Assembly (NCBI RefSeq): GCF_019263705.2
Contig: NZ_JADQDK010000001.1
Coordinates: 5,642,001-5,706,000 of the forward strand
Reading direction: 5' to 3'
Origin: Pseudonocardia abyssalis
Lineage (GTDB): Bacteria; Actinomycetota; Actinomycetes; Mycobacteriales; Pseudonocardiaceae
Length of the DNA stretch: 64,000 nucleotides
Shown: positions 48,994 to 57,755 of the stretch, piece by piece
Position numbering within the stretch: the first letter of the stretch is position 1
How the letters are laid out: each line of letters opens with the position of its first letter
Program-made: the position numbers and the translations under genes
The notes under the pieces: model-generated
Seen by the model: only the letters and a program-made list of their open reading frames with translations
The model's database searches: none
Told to the model about the DNA's origin: nothing

Positions 48994-50100
48994 GTGGCCG
49001 GTGTCGAGGTGAAGGTGGAAGGGCTCTCGAAGTCCTTCGGCCGGGCGAACATCTGGTCGGACGTGTCGTTGACGCTGCCGCCCGGTGAGGTGTCGGTCCT
49101 GCTGGGTCCGTCGGGTACCGGCAAGTCGGTGTTCCTCAAGACCCTGATCGGGCTGCTGAAGCCGGAGAAGGGCTCGATCGTCATCAACGACGTCGATCTC
49201 GTGCGGTGCTCGGAGTCGAAGCTCTACGAGATCCGCAAGCTGTTCGGGGTGCTGTTCCAGGACGGCGCGCTGTTCGGGTCGATGAACCTGTTCGACAACA
49301 TCGCGTTCCCCCTGCGCGAGCACACGAAGAAGTCCGAGGCCCAGGTCAAGGACATCGTCGCGGAGAAGATGGACCTGGTCGGCCTCAAGGGCGACGAGAA
49401 GAAGCTCCCCGGGGAGATCTCCGGCGGGATGCGCAAGCGGGCGGGCCTGGCCCGGGCGCTGGTGCTGGACCCCGAGATCATCCTGTTCGACGAGCCGGAC
49501 TCGGGCCTGGACCCGGTGCGCACGGCGTACCTGAACCAGCTGATCATCGATCTGAACGCGCAGACCGACGCCACGTTCCTGATCGTCACCCACGACATCA
49601 ACACCGCGCAGACCGTCCCGGACAACATCGGGATGCTCTACCGCAAGCACCTGGCGATGTTCGGCCCGCGGGAGGTGCTGCTGACCAGCGAGGAGCCGGT
49701 CGTCAGCCAGTTCCTCAACGGTCGCCGTCAGGGGCCGATCGGGATGTCGGAGGAGAAGGACACCGCGCAGGCGCAGCGGGAGATGGCCGAGGCCGGTGAG
49801 CTGGCCGGGCTGCCGGAGATGAAGCCGCAGCTCGAGGTCAGTCCGGGCGTGCCGGAGCGCAAGGCCGTCGGCCGACGTCGGGAGCGGGTGCAGCAGATGC
49901 TGCACACCCTGCCGCCCGCCGCGCAGGACGCGATCCGCCGCAGCTACGCGAACGAGCCGGTGACCGCGATGGCCGGAGGGGGAGGGCCGCTGCCGCAGCG
50001 CGTCCCGCCCGGTGCGCCGGGAGCCACCGAGGTCCTCAACCCCGGCGACAACCCGCCCACCTGGTTCACCGGTCCCGGCCGGCACCGGCCGCGGATGTAG
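48994..50100 (+). CDS. mceG: Mce-system ATPase MceG (Mkl/MlaF-like)
   Basis: A 368-residue ABC ATPase. Walker A G-P-S-G-T-G-K-S (38-45), signature GEISGGMRKRAGLARALVLD, Walker B IILFDEPDSGLDPVRTAYLN, H-loop V-T-H-D-I-N-T-A. A C-terminal extension of about 110 residues, rich in charged residues and ending PTWFTGPGRHRPRM, is typical of Mkl. It energises lipid import by the Mce complex at the inner membrane. GTG start at 48994 with GAGGAGG upstream. In mycobacteria mkl lies near rplL, away from mce loci; here it heads the operon. Confidence 0.9.
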   Translation: MAGVEVKVEGLSKSFGRANIWSDVSLTLPPGEVSVLLGPSGTGKSVFLKTLIGLLKPEKGSIVINDVDLVRCSESKLYEIRKLFGVLFQDGALFGSMNLFDNIAFPLREHTKKSEAQVKDIVAEKMDLVGLKGDEKKLPGEISGGMRKRAGLARALVLDPEIILFDEPDSGLDPVRTAYLNQLIIDLNAQTDATFLIVTHDINTAQTVPDNIGMLYRKHLAMFGPREVLLTSEEPVVSQFLNGRRQGPIGMSEEKDTAQAQREMAEAGELAGLPEMKPQLEVSPGVPERKAVGRRRERVQQMLHTLPPAAQDAIRRSYANEPVTAMAGGGGPLPQRVPPGAPGATEVLNPGDNPPTWFTGPGRHRPRM

Positions 50101-50112
50101 GGCCCCGACACC

Positions 50113-50886
50113 ATGAGCGCTCCCCTCACGCGTGCGCTGACCCCGGTCGGCCGCCTGTTCTCCCTCGGCGTCGACGTCGTCGTCAGCGCCTTCAAGCCGC
50201 CGTTCCAGCTGCGCGAGTACATCGAGCAGACCTGGTTCGTCACGAAGGTGTCGGCACTGCCGACCGCCCTGTTCACCATCCCGTTCGGCGCGACGATCGC
50301 GCTGCTGCTCGGTGAGCTCACCCGCCAGTTCGGCGCGCAGAGCCAGACCGGGGCCGGCAGCGTCCTGGCGATCGTGCAGCAGGCCGCACCGATCGTCACC
50401 GCGCTGCTGATCGCCGGTGCGGGCGGCAGCGCCGTCTGCGCCGACCTCGGGGCGCGCACCATCCGCGAGGAGATCGCGGCGATGGAGGTCCTGGGCATCT
50501 CGCCGATCCAACGGCTCGTCGTGCCGCGGGTCCTCGCGATGGCCACCACCGCGGTCGTCCTCAACGGGCTGGCCACGGTCGTCGGCGTCGCGGGCGGCTA
50601 CTTCTTCAACGTCATCGTCCAGGGCGGCACGCCCGGCGCCTACATCGCGGCGTTCTCCTCGATCGCGCAGGTCAGCGACATCCTGGTGAGCGAGCTGAAG
50701 GCCCTGCTGTTCGGGTTCACCGCGGGCATCGTCGCGGCGTACCGGGGCCTCAACCCCCCTCCCGGGCCGAAGGGCGTCGGCGACGCGGTGAACCAGGCCG
50801 TCGTCATCTCCTTCGTGCTCGTGTTCTTCCTCAACCTCGTTCTGACGACGCTGTACCTGGACCTCGTCCCGCCGAAGGGCTCCTGA
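50113..50886 (+). CDS. yrbEA: MlaE/YrbE permease subunit A
   Basis: A 257-residue permease with five to six transmembrane helices. MlaE signatures: TALFTIPFGATIALLLGELT, APIVTALLIAGAGGSAVCAD, LGARTIREEIAAMEVLGISP, RLVVPRVLAMATTAVVLNGL. The E-E-I-A-A-M-E-V-L-G-I coupling helix contacts the ATPase. Forms a heterodimer with the next gene product. Starts 12 bases after the mceG stop. Confidence 0.93.
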   Translation: MSAPLTRALTPVGRLFSLGVDVVVSAFKPPFQLREYIEQTWFVTKVSALPTALFTIPFGATIALLLGELTRQFGAQSQTGAGSVLAIVQQAAPIVTALLIAGAGGSAVCADLGARTIREEIAAMEVLGISPIQRLVVPRVLAMATTAVVLNGLATVVGVAGGYFFNVIVQGGTPGAYIAAFSSIAQVSDILVSELKALLFGFTAGIVAAYRGLNPPPGPKGVGDAVNQAVVISFVLVFFLNLVLTTLYLDLVPPKGS

Positions 50887-50887
50887 C

Positions 50888-51727
50888 ATGGCGACCCTCA
50901 CCTCCCGGGCCCGCAGCCTCGTCCGGGGTCCGCTCGAGCAGCTCGACGAGTTCGGCGACCAGCTCTCGCTCTACGGGCGCGCGATCGGCTGGATCCCGCG
51001 CACGCTGCGGCGCTACCGCTCGGAGATCGCGCGGCTGCTCGCCGAGGTGAGCTTCGGGTCCGGTGCGCTCATCGTCATCCTCGGCACGGCGGGCGTCATG
51101 CTGTCGCTGTCGCTGTTCGTCGGCTCGCTGGTGGGTCTGCAGGGCTTCCGCGCACTCGACTCGCTCGGCGTCGAGGCCCTCACCGGCTTCATCACCGCCT
51201 ACTTCAACACCCGCGACATCGCGCCCCTGGTCGCCGCCGCGGCGCTGACGGCCACGCTCGGCGCGGGCTTCACCGCCCAGCTCGGCGCCATGCGGATCTC
51301 CGAGGAGGTCGACGCACTGGAGGTCATGGCGGTGCCGTCGGTGCCGTTCCTCGTGACCACCCGCGTGATCGCCGGGACGATCGCGATCATCCCGATCTAC
51401 ACGATCGGCCTGCTTGCGAGCTTCATCTCCTCCCGCCTCAACGTCACGCTCATCAACGGGCTGCCTGGCGGCACGTACGACCACTACTTCGACCTGTTCC
51501 TGCCGGTCAGCGACGTCCTGTACTCCTATCTCAAGGTCATCGTCTTCGCGATCGTGATCATCCTGATCCACTGCCACTACGGCTACTCGGCCAAGGGCGG
51601 GCCGGCGGGCGTGGGTATCGCGGTTGGCCGCTCGGTCCGCCTGTCGATCGTCAGCACGGCGATCCTCGACTTCTTCCTCACCCTCGTGATCTACGGGACG
51701 GAGACCTCGGTGCGGGTGGCCGGATGA
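50888..51727 (+). CDS. yrbEB: MlaE/YrbE permease subunit B
   Basis: A 279-residue permease. IGWIPRTLRRYRSEIARLLA, LSLFVGSLVGLQGFRALDSL, AAALTATLGAGFTAQLGAMR, ISEEVDALEVMAVPSVPFLV (coupling helix E-E-V-D-A-L-E-V-M). It pairs with YrbEA to make the channel on which the MceA-F ring sits. ATG one base behind the YrbEA stop; its own stop overlaps the mceA ATG. Confidence 0.93.
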   Translation: MATLTSRARSLVRGPLEQLDEFGDQLSLYGRAIGWIPRTLRRYRSEIARLLAEVSFGSGALIVILGTAGVMLSLSLFVGSLVGLQGFRALDSLGVEALTGFITAYFNTRDIAPLVAAAALTATLGAGFTAQLGAMRISEEVDALEVMAVPSVPFLVTTRVIAGTIAIIPIYTIGLLASFISSRLNVTLINGLPGGTYDHYFDLFLPVSDVLYSYLKVIVFAIVIILIHCHYGYSAKGGPAGVGIAVGRSVRLSIVSTAILDFFLTLVIYGTETSVRVAG

Positions 51728-53148
51728 TCAGGCGTCGGATCCAGGGCCTCGCGTTCGTCCTGGTCATCGTCACCCTGCTGGGGCTGGCGATCGCGAAGTA
51801 CAACGGTGCGTTCGAGAGCGGGGTCCCCGTGACCCTGCAGGTCGACCGCGCGGGCAACCAGCTCACCGAGCGCTCCGACGTCAAGGTGCGCGGCCTGATC
51901 GTCGGCACGGTCGAGCAGATCAGCACCACCGGCTCGGGCGCCGACGTCACCCTGTCGCTGCGGCCCGACATGATCGACATGATCCCCGCCGGGGTCTCCG
52001 CGCGGCTGCTGCCGAAGACGCTGTTCGGCGAGAAGTACGTGTCGCTGGTGCCGCCGGAGAACGGCGGGAGCAGCACGATCGCGGCGGGCGACGTCATCCC
52101 GATGGACCGCAGCGAGACCGCCCGTGAGATCGACGCGGCGCTCGACGGCCTGCTCCCGCTGCTGCAGGCCGTGAAGCCCGACGACCTCGCGACGACCCTC
52201 GGCGCGCTGTCGCAGGCGCTGTCGGGCCGCGGCGAGCGGCTCGGCGACACCCTCGTGCGCCTGCAGGAGCTGACCGGTGGCCTCCGTCCGGGGATCCCGG
52301 ACCTGCAGGAGGACATCACGCAGTTCGCCGACTTCGCGGCCAACCTCGACTCGGCCGCGCCGGACCTGCTCGACGCGCTGGAGGACTTCACCGTGACCAC
52401 GCGGACGGTGTCGGAGCAGCGCGAGCAGCTCCGGGCACTGATCGGCGGGGTCACCACCGCGTCCGACGATCTGCGCGGCTTCCTCGACCGCAACGGCGAG
52501 AACATCATCTCGCTGTCGGCGGCCTCGCGGCCGACGCTGGAGAGCCTGGCGCGCTACTCGCCGGAGTTCCCCTGCTTCTTCCAGCAGCTCAACGGGCTCA
52601 TCCCGCGCCTCGACGACGTGTTCGGCGCCGGCAACGGCCGTCCCGGCGTCTACGTGACGGTGGAGATCGTCAACAACAAGGGCAAGTACGTGCCGAACCA
52701 GGACGAGCCCGAGTACCTCGACGACCGCGGCCCGCGCTGCTACCCGATCCTGCCGCTGGGTCCGCAGGAGCCGCCGGACGGCCCGTTCTGCGACGGATCG
52801 CTCTCGCCGCCCCCGCCTGCCGACTCGCCCCGCGGCGACGTCGACGACCTCGGCGGAGACACCTTCGGCACTGGCGACGCCTCCTACACCTGCGAGGACG
52901 GTTCGAGCGCCCGCGGCGAGGCCCCCGAGGGCGGCCTACCCGGCCTACCGGGGTTGCCCGGCCTGCCGGGGCTCCCGGTCGAGGCCATCGCCTACGAGGG
53001 CATGGGACTGCCCAACTCGCCCGGTGAGCGGCAGCTCGTCGCCGAGCTGGTCGCGGCGCAGGACGGTGGCGACCCGGCCGCGGTGCCCAGCTGGAGCTCG
53101 ATGATGGTCGGCCCGCTCTACCGCGGTGCGGAGGTGACGTTGACGTGA
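51724..53148 (+). CDS. mceA: Mce family protein MceA
   Basis: A 474-residue Mce protein. N-terminal membrane anchor (LAFVLVIVTLLGLAIAKYNG). MCE domain at 40-120: VTLQVDRAGNQLTERSDVKV, RGLIVGTVEQISTTGSGADV, TLFGEKYVSLVPPE. Then a long helical needle (about 130-290) and a Cys-containing C-terminal region. It includes a collagen-like (Gly-Leu-Pro)x5 at residues 404-418. Six such proteins form the hexameric tunnel that carries lipid across the periplasm. ATG overlaps the YrbEB stop; stop overlaps the mceB GTG. Confidence 0.92.
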   Translation: MIRRRIQGLAFVLVIVTLLGLAIAKYNGAFESGVPVTLQVDRAGNQLTERSDVKVRGLIVGTVEQISTTGSGADVTLSLRPDMIDMIPAGVSARLLPKTLFGEKYVSLVPPENGGSSTIAAGDVIPMDRSETAREIDAALDGLLPLLQAVKPDDLATTLGALSQALSGRGERLGDTLVRLQELTGGLRPGIPDLQEDITQFADFAANLDSAAPDLLDALEDFTVTTRTVSEQREQLRALIGGVTTASDDLRGFLDRNGENIISLSAASRPTLESLARYSPEFPCFFQQLNGLIPRLDDVFGAGNGRPGVYVTVEIVNNKGKYVPNQDEPEYLDDRGPRCYPILPLGPQEPPDGPFCDGSLSPPPPADSPRGDVDDLGGDTFGTGDASYTCEDGSSARGEAPEGGLPGLPGLPGLPGLPVEAIAYEGMGLPNSPGERQLVAELVAAQDGGDPAAVPSWSSMMVGPLYRGAEVTLT

Positions 53149-54281
53149 GGAACCTGCCTCTCGCGCCCCTGCTCAAGTTCCTGGCGCTCGCCGTCGTCGT
53201 CGCGCTGGCCACCACCGTGCTCGGGGTGACCATCGCGAACGGCTCCGGGGGCGAGCGCACGACCTACAGCGCGCGCTTCACCGACGCTGCGGGCCTCCTG
53301 GTCGGCGACGACGTCCGGATCGCCGGTGTCGTCGTCGGCGCCGTCGAGGACGTCCGGATCGTCGACCGCCGCTTCGCCGAGGTCTCGTTCAGCGTCGACC
53401 GCGCGCAGGACCTGCCCGCGTCGGTGTCGGCGTCGATCAACTACAAGAACCTCGTCGGCCAGCGCTACCTCGGGCTGGCGCAGGGGTCCGGCCCGACCGG
53501 GGAGGTGCTCGCCGACGGCGCCACCATCCCGGTGGAGCGCACCCGCGGCCCGCTGAACCTGACGACGCTGTTCAACGGGTTCAAGCCGCTGTTCGCCGCG
53601 CTGGACGCCGACCAGGTCAACAAGCTCTCCTTCGAGATCATCGAGGTGCTGCAGGGCCAGGGCGGCACGATCCAGAGCCTGCTCGCGAGCACCGCGTCGC
53701 TGACCAACGAGATCGCCGACCGCGACGCGGTCATCGGCCAGGTCATCGACAACCTCAACCTCGTGCTCGACACCGTCAACCAGCGCGACGAGGAGCTGTC
53801 GAACCTCGTGATCTCGTTGCAGGAGCTGGTGTCCGGGCTGTCGCAGGACCGCGAGCCGATCGGTCAGGCGCTGGCCTCGATCGGGGACCTCACCCAGGTC
53901 ACCGCCGACCTCGTGGAGGACGGGCGGCCCGCGCTGCGCGACGACATCGCCGCGCTCGGCGACCTGTCCGACAACCTCAACGCGAGCGAGCCCGCGCTGG
54001 AGAGCTTCCTGGTCAACTGGCCCGGCAAGCTCAACACGATCACCCGGGCCGGCAGCTACGGCAGCTGGTTCAACTTCTACCTCTGCCAGGCGAGCGGCAC
54101 GGTCGGCCTCTCGCCGTTCGTCCCGTCGTTCCAGTTCGACGCCTACACGAACACGCAGCCGCGCTGCGGCGCCGACCCGTCGGGCGGCGCGGAGGGCGAC
54201 ACCAGCCTGCTGGGCGGGCCGCTGCCGGCCCTGCCGTCCTCGCCGGACCTGCCCGCGATCCCGCTGCTGGGGGAGAACTGA
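53145..54281 (+). CDS. mceB: Mce family protein MceB
   Basis: A 378-residue Mce protein. Anchor helix LLKFLALAVVVALATTVLGV; MCE domain with YSARFTDAAGLLVGDDVRIA, GVVVGAVEDVRIVDRRFAEV and NYKNLVGQRYLGLAQGSGPT; helical needle (LFNGFKPLFAALDADQVNKL; VNQRDEELSNLVISLQELVS); C-terminal NFYLCQASGTVGLSPF. GTG overlaps the mceA stop, stop overlaps the mceC ATG (TGATG), which keeps subunit stoichiometry. Confidence 0.92.
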   Translation: MRNLPLAPLLKFLALAVVVALATTVLGVTIANGSGGERTTYSARFTDAAGLLVGDDVRIAGVVVGAVEDVRIVDRRFAEVSFSVDRAQDLPASVSASINYKNLVGQRYLGLAQGSGPTGEVLADGATIPVERTRGPLNLTTLFNGFKPLFAALDADQVNKLSFEIIEVLQGQGGTIQSLLASTASLTNEIADRDAVIGQVIDNLNLVLDTVNQRDEELSNLVISLQELVSGLSQDREPIGQALASIGDLTQVTADLVEDGRPALRDDIAALGDLSDNLNASEPALESFLVNWPGKLNTITRAGSYGSWFNFYLCQASGTVGLSPFVPSFQFDAYTNTQPRCGADPSGGAEGDTSLLGGPLPALPSSPDLPAIPLLGEN

Positions 54282-55246
54282 TGCCCGAGAAGCGCGGACC
54301 CGTCCCGATCGCGTTGATCGGCATCGTGGTCATCCTCGCGGTGCTGGTCGCGGCGTTCACCCTCCCGGCCGCGCTCACCCGCGGCGAGATCCACCGGGCC
54401 GAGTTCAGCGAGGCCGCCGGGCTGCAGTCCGGTGACCTGGTCACCATCGCCGGTGTCGAGGCGGGCCGGGTCGAGTCGGTCGAGCTCGCCGGCGACCGCG
54501 TGCTGGTCACCTTCGACGTCAAGGACGCCTGGGTCGGCGACCGGACGACGGCGTCGATCGAGGTCAAGACGCTGCTCGGCGCGAAGTACCTCGCGCTCGA
54601 CCCGCAGGGCGACGCCGAGATCGTCTCCGACGCCGTCATCCCGCTCGACCGCACCGCGTCCCCGTTCGACGTGGTCGAGGCCTTCAACGGGCTGTCGAGC
54701 ACCATCGACGCGCTCGACACCGACCAGCTCGCGGCGAGCCTGGACACGCTGTCGGAGACGTTCTCCGGCACCGCGCCCGAGGTCCGCGGCGCGCTCGACG
54801 GCCTGTCGCGCCTCTCGCAGACGATCGCGAGCCGCGACGAGGAGATCCGCAGGTTGCTCGCCGGCACGCAGAACCTCTCCGGTGTGCTGGCCGACCGGGC
54901 GCCGGAGTTCGAGCGGCTGCTCTCCGACGGCAACCTGCTGCTCGCGGAGATCCAGCGCCGCAAGGACGCGATCAGTGCCCTGCTCGACGGCACCCGGGAC
55001 CTGTCCGTGCAGCTGCGCGGGCTCGTCGCCGACAACCAGGAGCAGCTCACGCCCACCCTGGAGGCGCTCGACGGGGTCGCGGAGATCCTGCAGCGCAACC
55101 GCGACAACCTCGACCTGGCCCTGGAGCGGCAGGCGGTCTTCACCCGCCTGTTCAGCAACGCGGTCGGCAACGGCCGCTGGTTCGACAACTACATCTGCGG
55201 CCTCGTCTTCCCGCCGCTGGGCCCGATCAACGAAGGCGGCTGCTGA
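54281..55246 (+). CDS. mceC: Mce family protein MceC
   Basis: A 321-residue Mce protein, shortest of the six. Anchor IALIGIVVILAVLVAAFTLP; MCE domain IHRAEFSEAAGLQSGDLVTI, AGVEAGRVESVELAGDRVLV, EVKTLLGAKYLALDPQG; helical needle (ETFSGTAPEVRGALDGLSRL; RDEEIRRLLAGTQNLSGVLA); C-terminal end near WFDNYICGLVFPPLGPINEG, without the long tail of its siblings. Overlaps mceB and mceD by one base each. Confidence 0.92.
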   Translation: MPEKRGPVPIALIGIVVILAVLVAAFTLPAALTRGEIHRAEFSEAAGLQSGDLVTIAGVEAGRVESVELAGDRVLVTFDVKDAWVGDRTTASIEVKTLLGAKYLALDPQGDAEIVSDAVIPLDRTASPFDVVEAFNGLSSTIDALDTDQLAASLDTLSETFSGTAPEVRGALDGLSRLSQTIASRDEEIRRLLAGTQNLSGVLADRAPEFERLLSDGNLLLAEIQRRKDAISALLDGTRDLSVQLRGLVADNQEQLTPTLEALDGVAEILQRNRDNLDLALERQAVFTRLFSNAVGNGRWFDNYICGLVFPPLGPINEGGC

Positions 55247-56469
55247 TGGCGCTCAACGCAACCGACCGTCGGCAGTTCCAGCTCGTCGGGCTGGTCGCGG
55301 TGATCGCGGTGCTGCTGGCGACGGCGTTCGTCGTCATCGCCCGCCCGCCGGGCCGCTCGGTCGTCGCCTACTTCACCTCGGCCACCGCGGTGTTCGAGGA
55401 CAACTCGGTGCGGGTGCTCGGCGTGAACGTCGGCACGATCGACCGGGTCGTCCCCGAGGGCACGCGGGTCCGCGTGGAGATGACGATCGACGACCCCGAC
55501 CTGGTCCTGCCCGCCGACGCCCGCGCCGTCGTGATCTCGCCGAGCCTGGTCACCGGCCGCTACGTCCAGCTCACGCCGACGTACTCGGGCGGCCCGGAGC
55601 TGGCCGACGGCGCCGAGATCCCGGTGGAGCGCACCGCGGTCCCGCTCGACGTCGACGACCTCGCCCGCACGGCCACCGACCTCACCGAGGCGCTGGGCCC
55701 CAACGGAGTCAACCGCGACGGGTCGCTGTCGCGACTGCTCGACGTCGGCGCGGAGAACCTGGGCGGCAACGGCCAGGCGATCAACGACACCATCACCGAC
55801 CTCGGGGAGCTGTCGGGCACCCTCGCCGACTCCCGCGAGGAACTGTTCGGCACGGTCACCGAGCTGCAGCGGTTCGTCTCGGTGATCGCCGCGAACGACG
55901 CCGAGGTCCGCGAGTTCAACACCCGCCTCGAGGACGTCTCCGGCTTCCTCGCCGACGAGCGCGGCGACCTCGGCGCGGCCCTGCAGGAGCTCTCGATCGC
56001 CCTCGGCGAGGTCGCGGCGTTCGTCCGCGACAACCGCGAGATCCTCGCCTCCAACGTCGACCGGCTCACCGACGTCACCGGGGTGCTGGTCCGGCAGCAG
56101 CAGGCGCTCGCCGAGACCCTGGACACCGCGCCGACCGCGCTGGGCAACCTCGCCAACGCCTACAACGGCTCGTCGGGCACGCTCGACACCCGGGCCAACA
56201 TCAACGAGCTGACGCTCCCGCCGCTCGTGCTGATCTGCGAGCTGCTCGAGCGCGGCACGCCGGAGGCGCTGGCCGACCTCCCGATCGGGGTCTCCGACGC
56301 CTGCGCCGCGCTCGGCCCGCTCGACCAGCTGCCGCTGCCGTCGGCGGCCGAGGTGATCACCTCGCTGCAGGCGGGCGAGGTCCCCCCGGTCCCGGGGCTG
56401 GCGCTGCCCACCGCCCCCGCGGCCGCGGCGCCCGCCGCGCCCGCCGTCCCCCTGGAGGGTGGCCGATGA
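55246..56469 (+). CDS. mceD: Mce family protein MceD
   Basis: A 407-residue Mce protein. Anchor GLVAVIAVLLATAFVVIARP; MCE domain VVAYFTSATAVFEDNSVRVL, GVNVGTIDRVVPEGTRVRVE, SPSLVTGRYVQLTPTYSGGP; helical needle to about residue 300; Pro/Ala-rich C-terminal tail. Translationally coupled at both ends (TGATG before, ATGA after). Confidence 0.92.
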   Translation: MALNATDRRQFQLVGLVAVIAVLLATAFVVIARPPGRSVVAYFTSATAVFEDNSVRVLGVNVGTIDRVVPEGTRVRVEMTIDDPDLVLPADARAVVISPSLVTGRYVQLTPTYSGGPELADGAEIPVERTAVPLDVDDLARTATDLTEALGPNGVNRDGSLSRLLDVGAENLGGNGQAINDTITDLGELSGTLADSREELFGTVTELQRFVSVIAANDAEVREFNTRLEDVSGFLADERGDLGAALQELSIALGEVAAFVRDNREILASNVDRLTDVTGVLVRQQQALAETLDTAPTALGNLANAYNGSSGTLDTRANINELTLPPLVLICELLERGTPEALADLPIGVSDACAALGPLDQLPLPSAAEVITSLQAGEVPPVPGLALPTAPAAAAPAAPAVPLEGGR

Positions 56470-57755
56470 TCGCCCGGAAGCTGCGGCTGGCGGCCGTGCT
56501 CACGGTCGCGACCGTGTTCACCTCCGGCTGCGGCCTGCTGTCCGACGGCCTGCGCGGGGTCACCCTCCCCGGTGGTGCCGACCTCGGCGACACGCCGTTC
56601 GAGGTGACCGCCGAGTTCAGCGACGTCGTCGACCTCGTGCCCCAGTCGCTCGTGATGGTCGACGACGTGCCGGTCGGCACCGTCACCGGCATCACCGTCA
56701 GCGACCGGTGGACCGCCATGGTCACGATGCTCGTCAACGACGACGTCGAGCTGCCGTCGGACGCGTCCGCCCGGGTCCGCACGACGAGCCTGCTGGGGGA
56801 GAAGTTCGTCGAGCTCGGCGGCCCGTCCGACGGCGCGGGCGCCGGCTCGCTCGCCGACGGCGCGGTGATCCCGCTGGAGCGCTCCGGCCGGGCCGCCGAG
56901 GTCGAGGAGGTGCTCGGCGCGCTGTCGATGCTGCTCAACGGCGGTGGGGTCGCGCAGATCCGGACCATCGCGGACGAGCTGAACCAGGCCCTCGACGGCA
57001 ACGAGCCGGAGATCCGGGCGCTGCTCGACGACGTCGACACGCTGGTCGGCGCGCTGGACGAGCGCAAGACCGAGATCACCCGGGCTCTCGACGAGGTCAA
57101 CCGGTTGAGCATCACGCTGGCCGACCGCCGCGGGCAGATCGAGGTGGCCCTCGACGACCTCGAGCCCGGGCTGACCGAGCTGGAGAACCAGCGCGAGCAG
57201 CTCGTCGACATGCTCCAGGCCCTCGACCGGCTCTCCGTCGTCGGCACCGACGTGGTCAACCGCAGCCGCGACGACCTGCTGGCCGACCTGGACCTGCTGC
57301 GCCCGGTGCTGCAGAAGCTCGCGGAGTCCGGCGCCGACCTGCCGGAGTCGCTGCAGCTGCTGTTCACCCCGCCGTTCACCGACGCGGGCGAGGCGGCCTT
57401 CGCGGGTGACTACGCGAACCTCTACGCCACGGTCGACCTCGACCTCGGCTCCGTGCTGGCGAACCTGACCCGGTCCGAGCAACCGCTGCTGGGCCCGGAC
57501 AGCCCGCTCGCCGCGCTGCCGCCCACCGGCCAGTTGCTCGGGCCGCTGCTCGGCCCGACCGGCGCGCTGCAGGGACTGCAGGAGTTCCCGCTGCTCGGCG
57601 ACGCGCTGCCGATCCTGCCGGGCCAGGTGGAACCCCTGCCCGAGCGTGCTCCGGAGGGATCCACGACCCCGCCGCCCGCCACACCGACCCGGCAGCCGGA
57701 CGCCGGACAGGGCGACGGCGGCCTGCTCGGCGGCCTGCTGGGAGGCGGACGATGA
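56466..57755 (+). CDS. mceE: Mce family lipoprotein MceE
   Basis: A 429-residue Mce protein with lipoprotein signal LRLAAVLTVATVFTSGCGLL (T-S-G-C, Cys21), the usual lipoprotein member of Mce operons. MCE domain FEVTAEFSDVVDLVPQSLVM, VDDVPVGTVTGITVSDRWTA, RTTSLLGEKFVELGGPSDGA; helical needle; Pro/Thr/Gly tail ending GGLLGGLLGGGR. ATG overlaps the mceD stop; stop overlaps the mceF ATG. Confidence 0.92.
   Translation: MIARKLRLAAVLTVATVFTSGCGLLSDGLRGVTLPGGADLGDTPFEVTAEFSDVVDLVPQSLVMVDDVPVGTVTGITVSDRWTAMVTMLVNDDVELPSDASARVRTTSLLGEKFVELGGPSDGAGAGSLADGAVIPLERSGRAAEVEEVLGALSMLLNGGGVAQIRTIADELNQALDGNEPEIRALLDDVDTLVGALDERKTEITRALDEVNRLSITLADRRGQIEVALDDLEPGLTELENQREQLVDMLQALDRLSVVGTDVVNRSRDDLLADLDLLRPVLQKLAESGADLPESLQLLFTPPFTDAGEAAFAGDYANLYATVDLDLGSVLANLTRSEQPLLGPDSPLAALPPTGQLLGPLLGPTGALQGLQEFPLLGDALPILPGQVEPLPERAPEGSTTPPPATPTRQPDAGQGDGGLLGGLLGGGR

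Noticed and set aside
54432..57755. 1107-codon plus-strand open frame
   Set aside because: Only the part from 56466 (MceE) is real; the upstream part is an out-of-frame reading of mceC and mceD.
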